A stretch of DNA of 64,000 nucleotides from Penicillus capitatus (Eukaryota > Chlorophyta), in assembly GCA_965649825.1 (NCBI GenBank), contig OZ287709.1, forward strand, positions 372,001 through 436,000, given 5' to 3'. Positions 54,665 to 64,000 of this stretch are shown here, one piece after another (the stretch's first letter is position 1; each line of letters opens with the position of its first letter). A program made the position numbers and the translations under genes. The notes under the pieces were generated by a model. That model was not told where the DNA came from. It made no database searches and saw nothing but the letters and a program-made list of their open reading frames with translations.

Positions 54665-55655
54665 TCAGGGTGCGACAGTTTGAGACAGAATGGTGTTCAC
54701 ACAAAAGTGCTGAAGGAAGGGAATAATGCCATTGAAAAAACCATAGGATTTTTTGAGCGTTCCTCCGAAGGCCATTGCTAAGGCACCCATCCCGGAAGAG
54801 CAGAGTGTGCGTGTTAAGCACCACGTCCCTCTACAAATCTGGAAAGATCCGTGTGCGAAGCCAATCAAAGCACCACCATAGAACCCAACCAATGCTGCCA
54901 AAATCATCTGAGCCGAAATGGCGGCCGTCGAAACGACCGTCAGCATCAGAGCGGGCAGCTGAAGAGAATTCCACAGCGATCCAATGAGGACTAAAATGGG
55001 ATAACATGTCCCCACAGAGCTCACATACCATCTGATCTTTTCCAAACCGAAACGAGCGCCGCTCTCAAAACCTTTCAATCCACGTAGGATACCTCGATAG
55101 AATCCATTTGCCAAAAGTATCATTTTCCACACCTAAAAAGCCATAAGGTCAGGCCGTGTGTATGAGAAGGGGGAGAATGGTAGTTACATCCATAACCACT
55201 TGCCAAACTGGACTCCCTAGAAGGCTATACATCAACTCCCTGGCTTCCTCAACCGTCGGGAGGTGTCCGCCCAAAAGCTTCATTCCAGAAAAAGGCGCTC
55301 GTCGCACACGGTATCTTTCTTTGCAAATGTCACACCTAGGATCTCAGGGTTACACTTCTGAGCGTGGCATCCTTCCACACCTGTAAGATTTTCTCAAAGC
55401 GCCTTGACTGCGCTGAGTGCGTTGCCATGCTCCAAGACAGCGTCGATGGATGAAACGAATGGTGCCTGTGCAACGGCAGGGCGACAGCAGTTCGCCGCCA
55501 GTCTCGCTATCGGCGGGTTGCCAACAAAAACGACAGACGCTGTCTTCCTCTTCGTCGTCGAGATCTTTGACAAGCGCCCTCTGCTGATGCAGAGAACAGA
55601 TGGGGGTCGTGCGTCCTGGTCGAGCAGCTCTTCCTCGAAATGGACGCAACGGCAT
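54665..55655 (-). CDS. MARCH-type RING-CH E3 ubiquitin ligase, membrane-bound
   Basis: ATG at 55655 (MPLRPFRGRAARPGRTTPIC). The RING-CH domain is CRFCWQPADSETGGELLSPC, RCTGTIRFIHRRCLGAWQR, and after a ~50-nt intron CDICKERYRV: a C4HC3 order with His in the fourth metal position. The next exons hold FSGMKLLGGHLPTVEEAREL, then hydrophobic helices VSSVGTCYPILVLIGSLWN, LQLPALMLTVVSTAAISAQM and ILAALVGFYGGALIGFAHGS, and a C-terminal SSGMGALAMAFGGTLKKSYG. Membrane-bound MARCH/Doa10-like ligases ubiquitinate membrane proteins in ER, endosome or plastid envelope. This one has about three or four spans after the RING, like plant PIT1-type proteins. Its start is 171 bp from the divergent 5MP gene. Confidence 0.8.
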
Positions 55656-55825
55656 CGTGCCTGACACGCGAATCACCAACGACAACTACGGAAACGCAAC
55701 GATGAAAAGACGCCACGCATTGTGAAGACTCCTGTTTGTACGTTCGCTTTTTTCTCACGCCGCTCCGTGCGCCTTCACACCCTCTCCACGTTTATGAGGT
55801 AACCAGCCCATCCTTGGTCTCAGAC

Positions 55826-57366
55826 ATGTCCTCCGTTCACACTCTCTGCAGCAGCAAAGAGGAAAAGCCAACACTTAAAGGTGTTAGCGTCAAGCAAAGG
55901 AAGCGTAACATCGCCGTTCCCTTGGACCCCGGGGCATTTGCTACGGAAGTGCTGACGGTGTTTGAAGAACACGCATCGGTTGGGAGTTCGGACGAAGAGA
56001 AGCTCGAGTCCGCCATCAAGGCGTTGGACACATCGGACTTGGATTTCAATCGCTATGGAGACACGCTGTTTGAGATACTGTTCGCTGGAAAACGCATGGC
56101 CACGGGGGCAAACCTTGTTACGGACCAAGGAAAGGAACTCAAAACAAACGTCTGTCATACAAACCAAAGGATGCCCCATCACCCATACCGCCCTGTCCTG
56201 TCTAGTTATTAGCCTGTGAGCCGGAACGCAAAGCCGTCTATCCCTACGTCAAGATCTTCCAGACGCTCGTCCGGTAATCTGTTTGACATCTGGCTGGACC
56301 TGTCCTTCGAGATGACGTGGATCTAGGCGTCGCCCTTTTCTGGTAAAGAATCTCGAAAATGTTCTGGTTAAGCTCTTAATGTCTTTGGAGTTCTTCGATG
56401 ACGTATCCCGAAAGAAACTTGCCATTGGTGAGGTCATTGTTGAGTGGGAGATGGAAGAGAGCATGTGCTGGATGTTCTGTAGCGACATCTTTGGTATTCA
56501 ATCCATCGATGCGTATTGGCGTGCTGCCCGAGAATGTCTTATCTGCGCTGGCCAATGATCGTCTGGTTCAGCGGGGAACAATTCTTGAATTCATTACCAT
56601 CTTCTTCCAAGACTTCCTCTCTGGTAGTACTTTAGATGAATTGGTAACACTTTTGACGAGGGCCAAGGTGGCGGCGCAGCTCTTTGATTTCTTTCCCCCG
56701 CAGAAACGCTCGTGGTCAGCCATGGCGGAGCATTTTAATCCAGCTGGACTGGCGCCTCTTGTCCAGTGGTACAAGAAAAAAGTGATCGATGTGAAGACAA
56801 CGGAACTTAAGGATTACCTACTGGAGCTGATCGATGAGGACACATCTCCGGATGAGATCTCTTCTGTTGTTAAGGAGAAGGCGACGGAAGGAGAATTGCC
56901 TAACGAAGATGTGCTGAGAGTCGTATGGGAAGTGCTAATCAAATCTATCAATATGACAGGAAAAAATGCACAACAACTAAGGCAGCTTCTGAACCGTACG
57001 CTCACGAACAACGCACAGCTTCTGACACACTTTGCCTCATCTCCAAAGCTCGAGGCAGCTCTCCTCGTTATCATTCAAGTCTGCCTGTAGTGCCATACGA
57101 CAGGCTAGAAGTTGACAGGACTGATGTGATAGGTTCATTGCTATGAAGATACGCGATTGCTAAAGCTCTTCTCCGACATCGTCCGCATCGTCTACGATGC
57201 TGAGATCGTGGGAGAAGACACTATTTTCTACTGGTATCGTAAAGGGAGTCATGCCAAAGGACGGAATGTTTTCCTCAAAGACATTGAGCCATTCATCTCC
57301 TGGTTAGAAGAAGCAGAAGAAGAGGATGAAGATGATGATGAAGAGGATGAAGATAATGATTCATAA
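55826..57366 (+). CDS. BZW: 5MP/BZW eIF5-mimic protein with W2 domain
   Basis: ATG at 55826 (MSSVHTLCSSKEEKPTLKGV). The MIF4G-like N-terminal part reads DPGAFATEVLTVFEEH, SDLDFNRYGDTLFEILFAGK, ERKAVYPYVKIFQTLVR and NVLVKLLMSLEFFDDVSRKK, then LPENVLSALANDRLVQRGTI and VAAQLFDFFPPQKRSW. The C-terminal W2 domain ends TRLLKLFSDIVRIVYDAEIV, IFYWYRKGS, KGRNVFLKDIEPFISWLEEA and an acidic Glu/Asp tail. The order and the WYRKGS and SWLEEAEEE signatures match BZW1/BZW2 (5MP), which binds eIF2/eIF3 and competes with eIF5 to tighten start-codon choice. eIF5 itself is excluded because there is no zinc-binding GAP domain. Introns are short, for example about 53 nt at 56276. Confidence 0.85.
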
Positions 57367-57399
57367 AGCAGACATCCTCTCCTCTAATGATTAACATGC

Positions 57400-58678
57400 A
57401 GTCAGCTGTTGTTGTTATTCCCATTGCTGCTTTGAATCCACCTTTGAATAAACTGTGGCATTGAGCCGAAAGGATAGCCCTATGAACATTCAGCGATGCC
57501 CACATGGGCGCGAGCGTCAGATACAGAACCATGCTGTTGAGGAGGAGAGCATAACATAGCTGTAGGATGTGCGTGTAGAAGAAACCTAGACGCAGCAGGG
57601 GTCTTGTCAGACAAGAAGAGAGAGATCACGTGCACGCACACCTCTGATGATCAAAAATCCTAGAAGAGCTGCATTGACCGTCGATGCAGAGGGCGAAGCT
57701 AGACAGCAACATAGAATGTCCGAAGGCAAAGAGATCGATTCTTGCTGTTTACCTTGAATGCCACAAAGCGACGAGATCTTTATCTAGACATTAACAGAGT
57801 GAGCATCACAGCAAGACAATGACCAGGAAGCGCATACCACCAGTGTGTAGACATTGTATGTGACGAGCTTGAAGAGATTCTCTCTCAGTAAGAAGCCGGC
57901 GACGTAGATGTAACAGATCATTCCTGTGGCGTATGAGAGCGTGCATGCGATCCATGTTAACCACCACGGACATCTCAAATGCCACAGGAACCCCAATGTC
58001 AAGCCAATGAATCCATAGAGCAAGACATAAGTGACAGCACGAGGGGGTCCGAGAAGGACTGTGTAACGCGATGTGATAGAAGAGTGAGATGAAGCACGGT
58101 ATACCAATGGTCAGGAAGAACGTTGCAACGAGGGTCTTACGACTCGCGGCCGGTCCGGATCGAACAGCGGCCAGTACGAGAGGAAACGGCAGCAGATAAT
58201 GCATGTAAGCATCAAGCCGCAGGATTCCGAGGAGCAATTGGCAGACGCCCGAGACAGAGGCCAACATGGACGTCTCCACTAAAACCTGACACCATGGCTG
58301 AGCAACATGGTCTGTCAGACACCACCATACCTTTGCTGAAGGCAGATCGTAGATCTGTGCTGCCGCATCTTCTGCAGAAGATGCGTTCGATGCGTCAAAT
58401 GATGCAGCATGCAATCTCCGACAGAATCTCTGGGGTCCAAAAATTGAACACACGACTGGATGTCGCCGATGGACCTGCTGTCGATTGGAAGATCGACAAA
58501 GTGAGATGCTGTTTCTAACAGATCGAGGTCTCTCTTCTTCTGTCCAAGCGACACTCTCCGACGGAGATATCTGCGGAGTGCTACTCTTTGGCCAAAGCGC
58601 TCGTCTTTGCGTTGTCACGCAGGTCCCGCGAAGGGATGGCAATCCGAATCGTCGATCGACCGACGCTCGGACCTTCAT
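57400..58678 (-). CDS. DUF2232-like plastid membrane protein
   Basis: The N-terminal part is basic and Ser/Arg-rich, like a transit peptide. Then come ETSMLASVSGVCQLLLGILR, YMHYLLPFPLVLAAVRSGPA and ASRKTLVATFFLTI. After a ~45-nt intron follow GPPRAVTYVLLYGFIGLTLG, FLWHLRCPWWLTW, YIYVAGFLLRENLFKLVTYN and VYTLV. Further ~50-nt introns lead to KISSLCGIQ, STVNAALLGFLIIR and the last helix YALLLNSMVLYLTLAPMW. The SMLASVSGL, lPivlaavR-G-aaaRKT, Gp.kAvtYlL.hG..G, and FLiREN.. pattern is that of plant plastid DUF2232 proteins related to bacterial YybS; function is unknown. The C-terminal frame stays open into 57293, overlapping the 3' end of the BZW gene on the other strand, so the stop is uncertain. 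The upstream end is also uncertain. Confidence 0.7.
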
Positions 58679-58829
58679 GTCCTTCTGTGTCGCTGTCACA
58701 TCACCCAGACCGATACCAACGCATCTCTGTTGGTAAACGCTATGCGTTAGCTTAATGGCAAACGGGTAACTGTTCCACCAACCTTGGTCCAGTCAGTCAT
58801 ACGACATTAAGTGTTGCGCATGGTCGCCG

Positions 58830-60385
58830 ATGAGTTTTAGCGGAACCTCACTTCAGGAAGCCATCCGAATCTCCGAGGCTGCCTTTCCCTTTCGACGCGG
58901 TGCGTCTCCAGGTTTTGGCGGAGGCAGTGTGGCCTCGGAGATTCCGGAACCGAGCGTCCTTCCAGAACTGCCGGCAACGCATGCACAAACCGCAGCCCTA
59001 CGCCTTGGGGAGAATCCCGATGAATCATGCAGTCTTTCAGTGATGGGACGTACCGAAGCAGGTAAGAGAAGAGAAGAGATGCGGAGAAGCTGTCATACAT
59101 CGTAGGGCATCTGCTAAATGGAACACTATCCAGTCAAGATGCCATGAATCTCCTGAGCACACGCAACAAACCGCACAAGGTGTGGAGAAAACGCTATGCG
59201 AAGTTGCTGGTGGTGGGTGATGCGGGATTGGGCAAGACAACCCTCATTCGAACCCTCCTGTCCATCCCAGGGCAAAAAATCAAAGTACTCTTACCTTAAT
59301 GCCTTCCTCCGATCAATGGACGTCGTTTTCAGTTGCATGATGGGACAGAGTCCAGCATCGAGCAGTTTCGCAAAAATCCTGCATCGTTGTGTTCACAGAT
59401 CTGCTGGAGAGATGAAGAGGATCGCGTAGAGTGGTATTACACGGTGCAGGATACACCTGGTTACGGAGACAAAATCAATATTCGTCATAACATTGACGCA
59501 ATGGTCGATTTTGTGATCGAGCAGAACCAGAAGTGGTTCGATATTGAGACAAGCAAGAAACGACCCGCTGACATGTCATCGATCGAGGATCCCAGAATCG
59601 ATGTCTGTCTATTTTGCTTACCGCCCCATCGACTGCGCTACGTGGATGTGCGTTTCATGCACGAATTGGGCAAAGTGGTGCCCATTATTCCGCTCATTAC
59701 AAAGGCGGATACCATGAATATTCGCGAAGCCACCATCTACCGACAAGAAGTGCACAGCAAACTGCAGAATGTGTCACAGTTCGGTTTGAGAGGCAAGATT
59801 GGTCTGTTTGAATTTAAGAAGGAGACGATGGAACGCGCCTGGATCGATCCTTCACTATCGCAGTGCCAGATGTTGCCGTTGCTGATCGTGGCCAGCAACG
59901 AAGTCAATATGGAGCTTAACCAAAAAGGAATCTTCTGGCCAGAAAGGCAGTATGCATGGGGAACATGCGAGGCCTTCAACCCTGATCACTCAGATGTCCT
60001 CCAACTGCGGCTGCTGCTTCTGAAAGAAGGCCTCGAAGAGATTTCAGCAGCCAAACTCGAAAGGTGTCTCCCCTTCTGCATTATGTCAATTTCTGTCAGG
60101 CGTCGAGATCGTGTGCGTTTGTGCAGATATGAGCTATGGAGAAGAAAACGATTATCGAAACTCAGAATGGGATTCCATCTAAAAATCATGGTTTTGGCGT
60201 CCACTGCGTACACAGCATTCAGTGTGGGATCATCCTTAGCCAGTGGCAAAGATCCCAGGAGAATTATGATCGATGCTGCACAGCTTCTAATGGGACGGAT
60301 TCGGATGCTGTCCCGCCTGCGACCTCGCAAGAAATCTACACCCCCATCCGCGCTGTCCAAGAAACAGAAAAAGATGCTCGGCTGA
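58830..60385 (+). CDS. Septin-family GTPase with C-terminal hydrophobic helix
   Basis: ATG at 58830 (MSFSGTSLQEAIRISEAAFP) with a low-complexity N-terminal extension of about 75 residues. The second exon holds RYAKLLVVGDAGLGKTTLIR (G1 P-loop); after a 48-nt intron come the G3 motif QDTPGYGD, the septin trans-strand RIDVCLFCLPPHRLRYVDVR, FMHELGKVVPIIPLITKAD (G4), LLIVASNE and the septin-unique-element-like RQYAWGTCEAFNPDHSDVLQ plus LRLLLL. Septins form GTP-binding filaments on membranes and at division sites. After a further short intron the C-terminus has no coiled coil; it is replaced by a hydrophobic stretch (HLKIMVLASTAYTAFSVGSS) and a Lys-rich end, suggesting direct membrane insertion. 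Algal and ciliate septins with TM or amphipathic C-termini are known. The G4 AKAD is TKAD here. Confidence 0.85.
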
Positions 60386-60499
60386 GATGATGACCACTCT
60401 ATTAAGTGAATAGACGATGTGTCCGACTCCTCGTGTGAGATGACTACATTGGGTACACAACTACAAACTCTCAAGTGTAAGCTTGACTGCCATTTGCTA

Positions 60500-61144
60500 C
60501 TGAATAAGGGTCCTGATCGCAACCCGCACTACACGAGTAGACAGCGATGGTATCCCTAAAAAGAAAGACGGCTTCTTTGTCGCCGAGGGTTCTCTGCTAC
60601 CAGACATAAGTGCTCTTCTCTGGACCCAAGAAATGAAGGACGTGATGCATATTCCATTAAGAAGATTTTCCAATTCTGCCATCCGTCGAATTACAAAGAA
60701 ACCGTCGTAGCGGATAGTTGTGGTTGTTTATCGACGCATTTCGTCCGCAAAACCCCCTACAACGCATTCGACGCAGTAATGCCAAGATTAGTTTCGACCA
60801 GTTGTTGTGAGATTTGCAGTTCGCAAACGACGCCTGGAGCAACGGCGAGCTACTGGACTACGGAGAAATGGGCGACGATTCTCTGTTCAGCCAGGAACGT
60901 TCTGAAAGACTAAGAAGAACGCGAAACGTGTTCGGATTCGGATTCGGCAATACGGTAAGTGTATCAAACAAAACCTGGAATGCCGACACGGGTACGCATC
61001 CCTCCCTGTATCTATTCTGTGGCTTCAGAAGAAGGCGCATTCGCCGAAATGAGTGTGGAAAGGCCCTTCAGAGATGATGCTTGGATGCGTTGGCGAAAAA
61101 TCCTTCGAGATGACAGAAATGGCTGGCGGCAAGGGACGCGATGA
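60500..61144 (+). CDS. Small uncharacterised protein, possible two or more exons
   Basis: A frame from about 60530 reads DSDGIPKKKDGFFVAEGSLL, then QEMKDVMHIPLRRFSNSAIR and stops near 60700. Another at 60814-60957 (FANDAWSNGELLDYGEMGDD, ERLRRTRNVFGFGFGN) ends in a clean GTAAGT donor; the next acceptor (GGCTTCAG, about 61029) continues to FRDDAWMRWRKILRDDRNGW and a stop at 61142-61144. The last two exons splice convincingly; the first may belong or not. Rich in Arg, Asp and Glu, soluble. No family recognised. The stop is only 20 bp from the target duplication of the downstream solo LTR. Confidence 0.4.
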
Positions 61145-61168
61145 AGCGCCTTGACGGGTGGAGGTAGG

Positions 61169-61437
61169 TGTCGGCAAGATGGCGCTTTGCGGATGTGACT
61201 GTCTTGTGTAGGAAGGGGGCACCTTGCTCTGGGACACTCGGGGTCGTGTCATTTGAGGTTTTGGGCCGAGAAGAGGCCTTTTTCTATGGTCCTGGGGCAG
61301 TACTGAGTCACCTGCCTAGACATGTCGCATCACAACGAGGGTATTTAAGGGGACAATCCGAACCATGTTTACCTTGCTCCAAACAGTCTGCAAAGTCTTC
61401 CGCTGTGTTAATCTTTCGTCCGGCCCGATCGCCGACA
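61169..61437 (+). mobile_element. Solo LTR, family A, copy 2
   Basis: A 269-bp unit, TGTCGGCAAGATGGCG to GATCGCCGACA, flanked by perfect 5-bp duplications GTAGG (61164-61168 and 61438-61442). Alignable throughout with 44810-45075, including the TATA-like GAGGGTATTTAAGG and the GATGTGACTG box; about 80-85 % identical by eye. An independent insertion, since flanks differ. Confidence 0.9.
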
Positions 61438-61629
61438 GTAGGTTAGTAAGAACGGTGCGTCGTTTGGTAACTTCGAGTTAAGCGTCTTCCTTTAGGCTTT
61501 CCGGCGGAGTATTGTGAGAAGACTCTGAATGCAGCTAGCGCCTATCTAGCTTCTAAGGTGTTTCATGTCTTAAAGGAGATTCACATTGCAACAACATGTT
61601 CGACGGATATGGGAACGTGTGAGCGTTGC

Positions 61630-61912
61630 TGTGAACGTCGGCCAAACGACCGAGTCCGGACCGGATGGCGAGTCGCGCAGGAAAACTCCGTCAGCAATGC
61701 GTAGTTGCATAGCCAGACGAAACGACAGACGAGTTCTCTCGTTAAATACCTCGGAGAATGGAACATTAGACCATTACATTAGCCTCTCGTCTTCTTCACG
61801 CCAAGGGCTCAGCCACTGAATTGTCTGCTGGCGTGGCGCCAAGCGAACGGTTTGCACGCTGCAGCGACCTCTCGCCAGATGGCCCGAGGTGGAAGCTGAG
61901 GCACTCTTCACA
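61630..61912 (-). mobile_element. Solo LTR, family B, copy 2
   Basis: A 283-bp unit in inverse orientation to 45883-46165 and of the same length. Plus-strand ends are TGTGAACGTCGG and CTCTTCACA. Flanks are GTTGC (61625-61629) and GTCGC (61913-61917), a 5-bp duplication with one change. The TATA-like box (GGTATTTAACGAG on the minus strand) is conserved. It is more diverged than the family A pair. Confidence 0.85.
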
Positions 61913-62652
61913 GTCGCCAATCCATTTCAGTCTTACATTTCTCGTCTTGACTGACATGCTCGGGTATCGGATGTTTCCACCACAGGATACGACCGCAAAC
62001 AAGCCATAGGCACTAAACCTCGGGGTAGAAATAGGCGCTACCATCAAATACTGGCCATCAATCAGCTTAACTTCATCATCATCCAGTCCAATAGAGTGTC
62101 CTTTTTCTCTAAATTCTGTTACCGCATGCACTCAGGTATTCCGTTTTTGTGTCGTCTCAGCTTCGAACTGTCTTCTTAGGGAAACTCTGAAGAGATCTGC
62201 AAGCTCGACACAGACGGTGTAAGTTAACAGCCGATGGCGCAAGAAAACAAGGCGAAGAGTCGAGAGAACCAATGTGTAAAAAGACTGTTTGACTTCCTGT
62301 TTTATAATGACACCTAATTCGTTTCATTGAGTCAATTGTCATCATTCACTTCCACAACGGACACGGGCCTCGTAAAGATCTTTCAAGTCAGAGGGAGGCA
62401 AGCTGGGAGGACTGTGGAGCGAACAAGACCATTTACAAGGACTTTGACGGTTCCACTCTAATGCGAGGGTTTTCGCGACTCAGAAGAAACGACGAGAAGC
62501 CTAATACACCTGCCACAGAGTGCCTTGCGTCGTCGCGTCCACATCCTGTCCGATCGAGCTCGTGGCGTCGAGGGATTCATCTTTGTGATTCACTGATCTT
62601 CGTGCTGCGTCAACGTCTTCTGTAAGCTTATCAATTGTTCTTTTCATATCGC
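61913..62652. other. No supported gene
   Basis: About 740 bp. Short frames only. Minus-strand sequence near 62640-62520 reads as helical (DMKRTIDKLTEDVDAARRSV) and may be a 3' exon of the next minus-strand gene. Confidence 0.35.
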
Positions 62653-63192
62653 TTATGGTTCTTGGATTTCATCAAGGACAGACACAGGCAGCAAAGCGAA
62701 CTGGGTATCACAATTATCCATATGTTGCAGAATACAGCCATAAAGCTGTGAGCCAACCACTTCAGCGACTTTATATCCCAAAACTGGAACACGTGCTTCA
62801 ACTACCGCATACGTTCGTGTTTCCACTCTTTGTGTATGACTATCGTATCTTCTTTCTTCAAATCGTCTGTTCATCTTGTCGAGCAAAATGGTTTGTAAAT
62901 GTCCTTTCAATTGGTGGATCCAAAACAGGTCTCGTCGAAAGCACGAAGCGAACGACGCAAAAACGCACGAAGCGGAGAGAACTGTAACGGAGGAGCTTAA
63001 AGCTCCGAAACCATGTAGCGTAAGAACCGAAACAGACTTAACAGGGGAAGTTCGTAACAATAGCAATGGCTCTAATGTTTTCATGTTCTTAAGGACCACT
63101 GTCGCATCATCTGTTAAAATAACACAACACTTCATCCTTACGGGACCGTTCTTGGACGAGAAGCATCCCGTTGTCTCCTCTGGAGGAGTCAC
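62653..63192 (-). CDS. Uncharacterised minus-strand gene, partial model
   Basis: A 179-codon open frame including FRRDLFWIHQLKGHLQTILL, DKMNRRFEERRYDSHTQRVE and VPVLGYKVAEVVGSQLYGCI, probably continued by splicing into the helical DMKRTIDKLTEDVDAARRS near 62600. No family was recognised. The opposite strand is also open over part of this span (62876-63427), so the coding strand itself is not certain. Confidence 0.3.
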   Translation of the reverse strand: MTPPEETTGCFSSKNGPVRMKCCVILTDDATVVLKNMKTLEPLLLLRTSPVKSVSVLTLHGFGALSSSVTVLSASCVFASFASCFRRDLFWIHQLKGHLQTILLDKMNRRFEERRYDSHTQRVETRTYAVVEARVPVLGYKVAEVVGSQLYGCILQHMDNCDTQFALLPVSVLDEIQEP

Positions 63193-63739
63193 GCGCTCGT
63201 TTCAGCGACTCTATCGACAGCAGGTCGAGCCTCTTTTGTACAAGATCGAGACTTATTGCCGCTTGCTCCTGTTGATTCCATCTGTCAGAGATGTGCATCA
63301 CAAGCCCATATTCCTTCAGCCTTCATTTCCCTCTCCCCTCTTCACGAGTAGTACGAAGAGAAACGTATTTTCCCTGCTTGATCCTGGAAACCTTAGTCAG
63401 CAGTTCTCTGCACTTTTATCGGAATGAAATGAACTGACGTGGGTGTGTGATACGCATGCAGCTGGAGTGTTCCTTATTGCCTGCAGTGAAAATGCGATTA
63501 AATGTCTAAACACGTCAACCTGTGAGTGGGATCAAACAAATCGCATGCACATTCTCTTCCGTCACAATCTCGGACAGAGAGAGGTCTTGTCATTCCTCAT
63601 GGACTGGTCGGCATTGTTCGGAACGGTGGTCGATCGATGGTGTAGTTTCTAACCCTGTTTTCTCCGGTCTTGGGTTCATGTTTGGATACCGCGTACGGCA
63701 GCAGACTTCTACGACATCCCCAGCTGGATGTAACTCATC

Positions 63740-64000
63740 ACTCCTTCAGGTCCGATCAGCTTCGCAAAGTTCCTTTGTCAGACACAGGAGAATCGTCTGC
63801 CATGTATTCAGAAAGAGGACACTTGTTGGCAGATTGTGCTTCCGTCTCAATCCAAGCCGCCTGGTCAAGGGGAGCAAGTGGCAGGAAGAATCTATGCCTT
63901 GTTGAATGTCTTTCGGGAAGGAAATACTGAGACGGTTGATCTGGCCAACAAGTGTCAAGTGTCGAGTGGATATCGTAGGCATGTAAAGGATTATCATCAG
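63740..64000 (+). CDS. Partial gene running off the right edge, unknown
   Basis: After a CTTCAG acceptor at about 63750 a plus-strand frame stays open to the window end: FAKFLCQTQENRLPCIQKED, then GEQVAGRIYALLNVFREGNT and ANKCQVSSGYRRHVKDYH. Amino-acid usage looks like real coding sequence, but no domain was recognised. Upstream exons are not resolved. Confidence 0.35.

Noticed and set aside
58123-58518. Plus-strand frame containing RSMRQMMQHAISDRISGVQK
   Set aside because: It runs opposite the transit-peptide exon of the DUF2232-like gene, and downstream it does not join any recognisable protein; the minus-strand reading has family support.
1-64000. tRNA, rRNA or CRISPR features
   Set aside because: None could be folded or recognised by eye; the LTR primer sequence matches no tRNA gene inside the window. 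A tRNAscan run would settle this.

Overview
This window is nuclear DNA from a photosynthetic or plastid-bearing eukaryote, most likely a microalga. Three signs support this. Nearly every gene is split by GT-AG introns of about 31-75 nt. Genes are packed tightly on both strands, with gaps as small as 7 and 14 bp. Several products are plastid-type: a Tic40-like translocon protein, a membrane-anchored TPR protein, a DUF2232-like membrane protein, a DUF2470/FMN-binding protein, and a CCT-domain regulator. A septin and a reducing type I polyketide synthase (PKS) relic also fit an alga. I cannot place the lineage (green, red or secondary) from this sequence alone.

Layout. 0-8 kb: CCT protein, TPR protein, Tic40-like protein, MORN-repeat protein, EB1 microtubule end-binding protein. 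8-13.6 kb: soluble fumarate reductase flavoprotein, an unrecognised multi-span membrane protein, a glyoxalase-fold protein. 13.6-16.5 kb: an extracellular-type parallel beta-helix protein. 17.47-18.05 kb: a broken 573-bp copy of the UBL/UBA gene that lies intact at 52-54 kb. 18.9-30.2 kb: BOR1-type borate/anion exchanger, KTI12, AAR2, an IQ/coiled-coil protein, an unknown membrane protein, aldehyde dehydrogenase. 30.5-43.8 kb: Cys-rich single-span protein, HVA22/REEP, RAD21 cohesin, a GT31-like glycosyltransferase, HAD phosphatase, AP-1 sigma, PPPDE peptidase, FMN/DUF2470 protein, a fascin-like beta-trefoil protein.

44-51 kb is the accessory region. It holds a decayed PKS (KS - ER - KR - ACP recognisable) cut by four LTR-type insertions, each with target-site duplications or near matches: a solo LTR of family A, a solo LTR of family B, a 1-kb TRIM-like element, and a 1.8-kb element with identical LTRs whose only ORF is a zinc-knuckle Gag. 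Both internal elements share the same predicted tRNA primer-binding site. Second copies of families A and B lie at 61.2 and 61.6 kb. 50.6-60.4 kb returns to dense genes: an RRM protein with coding minisatellites, UBL/UBA protein, MARCH-type E3 ligase, 5MP/BZW translation regulator, DUF2232-like protein, septin. The last 3.5 kb is poorly resolved.

The genes are unrelated housekeeping loci, not an operon-like system. What links the window is genome style: tiny introns, a strongly over-represented GATGTGAC motif, and a focal burst of LTR elements in a dead PKS. All exon limits were read by eye; starts are the least certain part.
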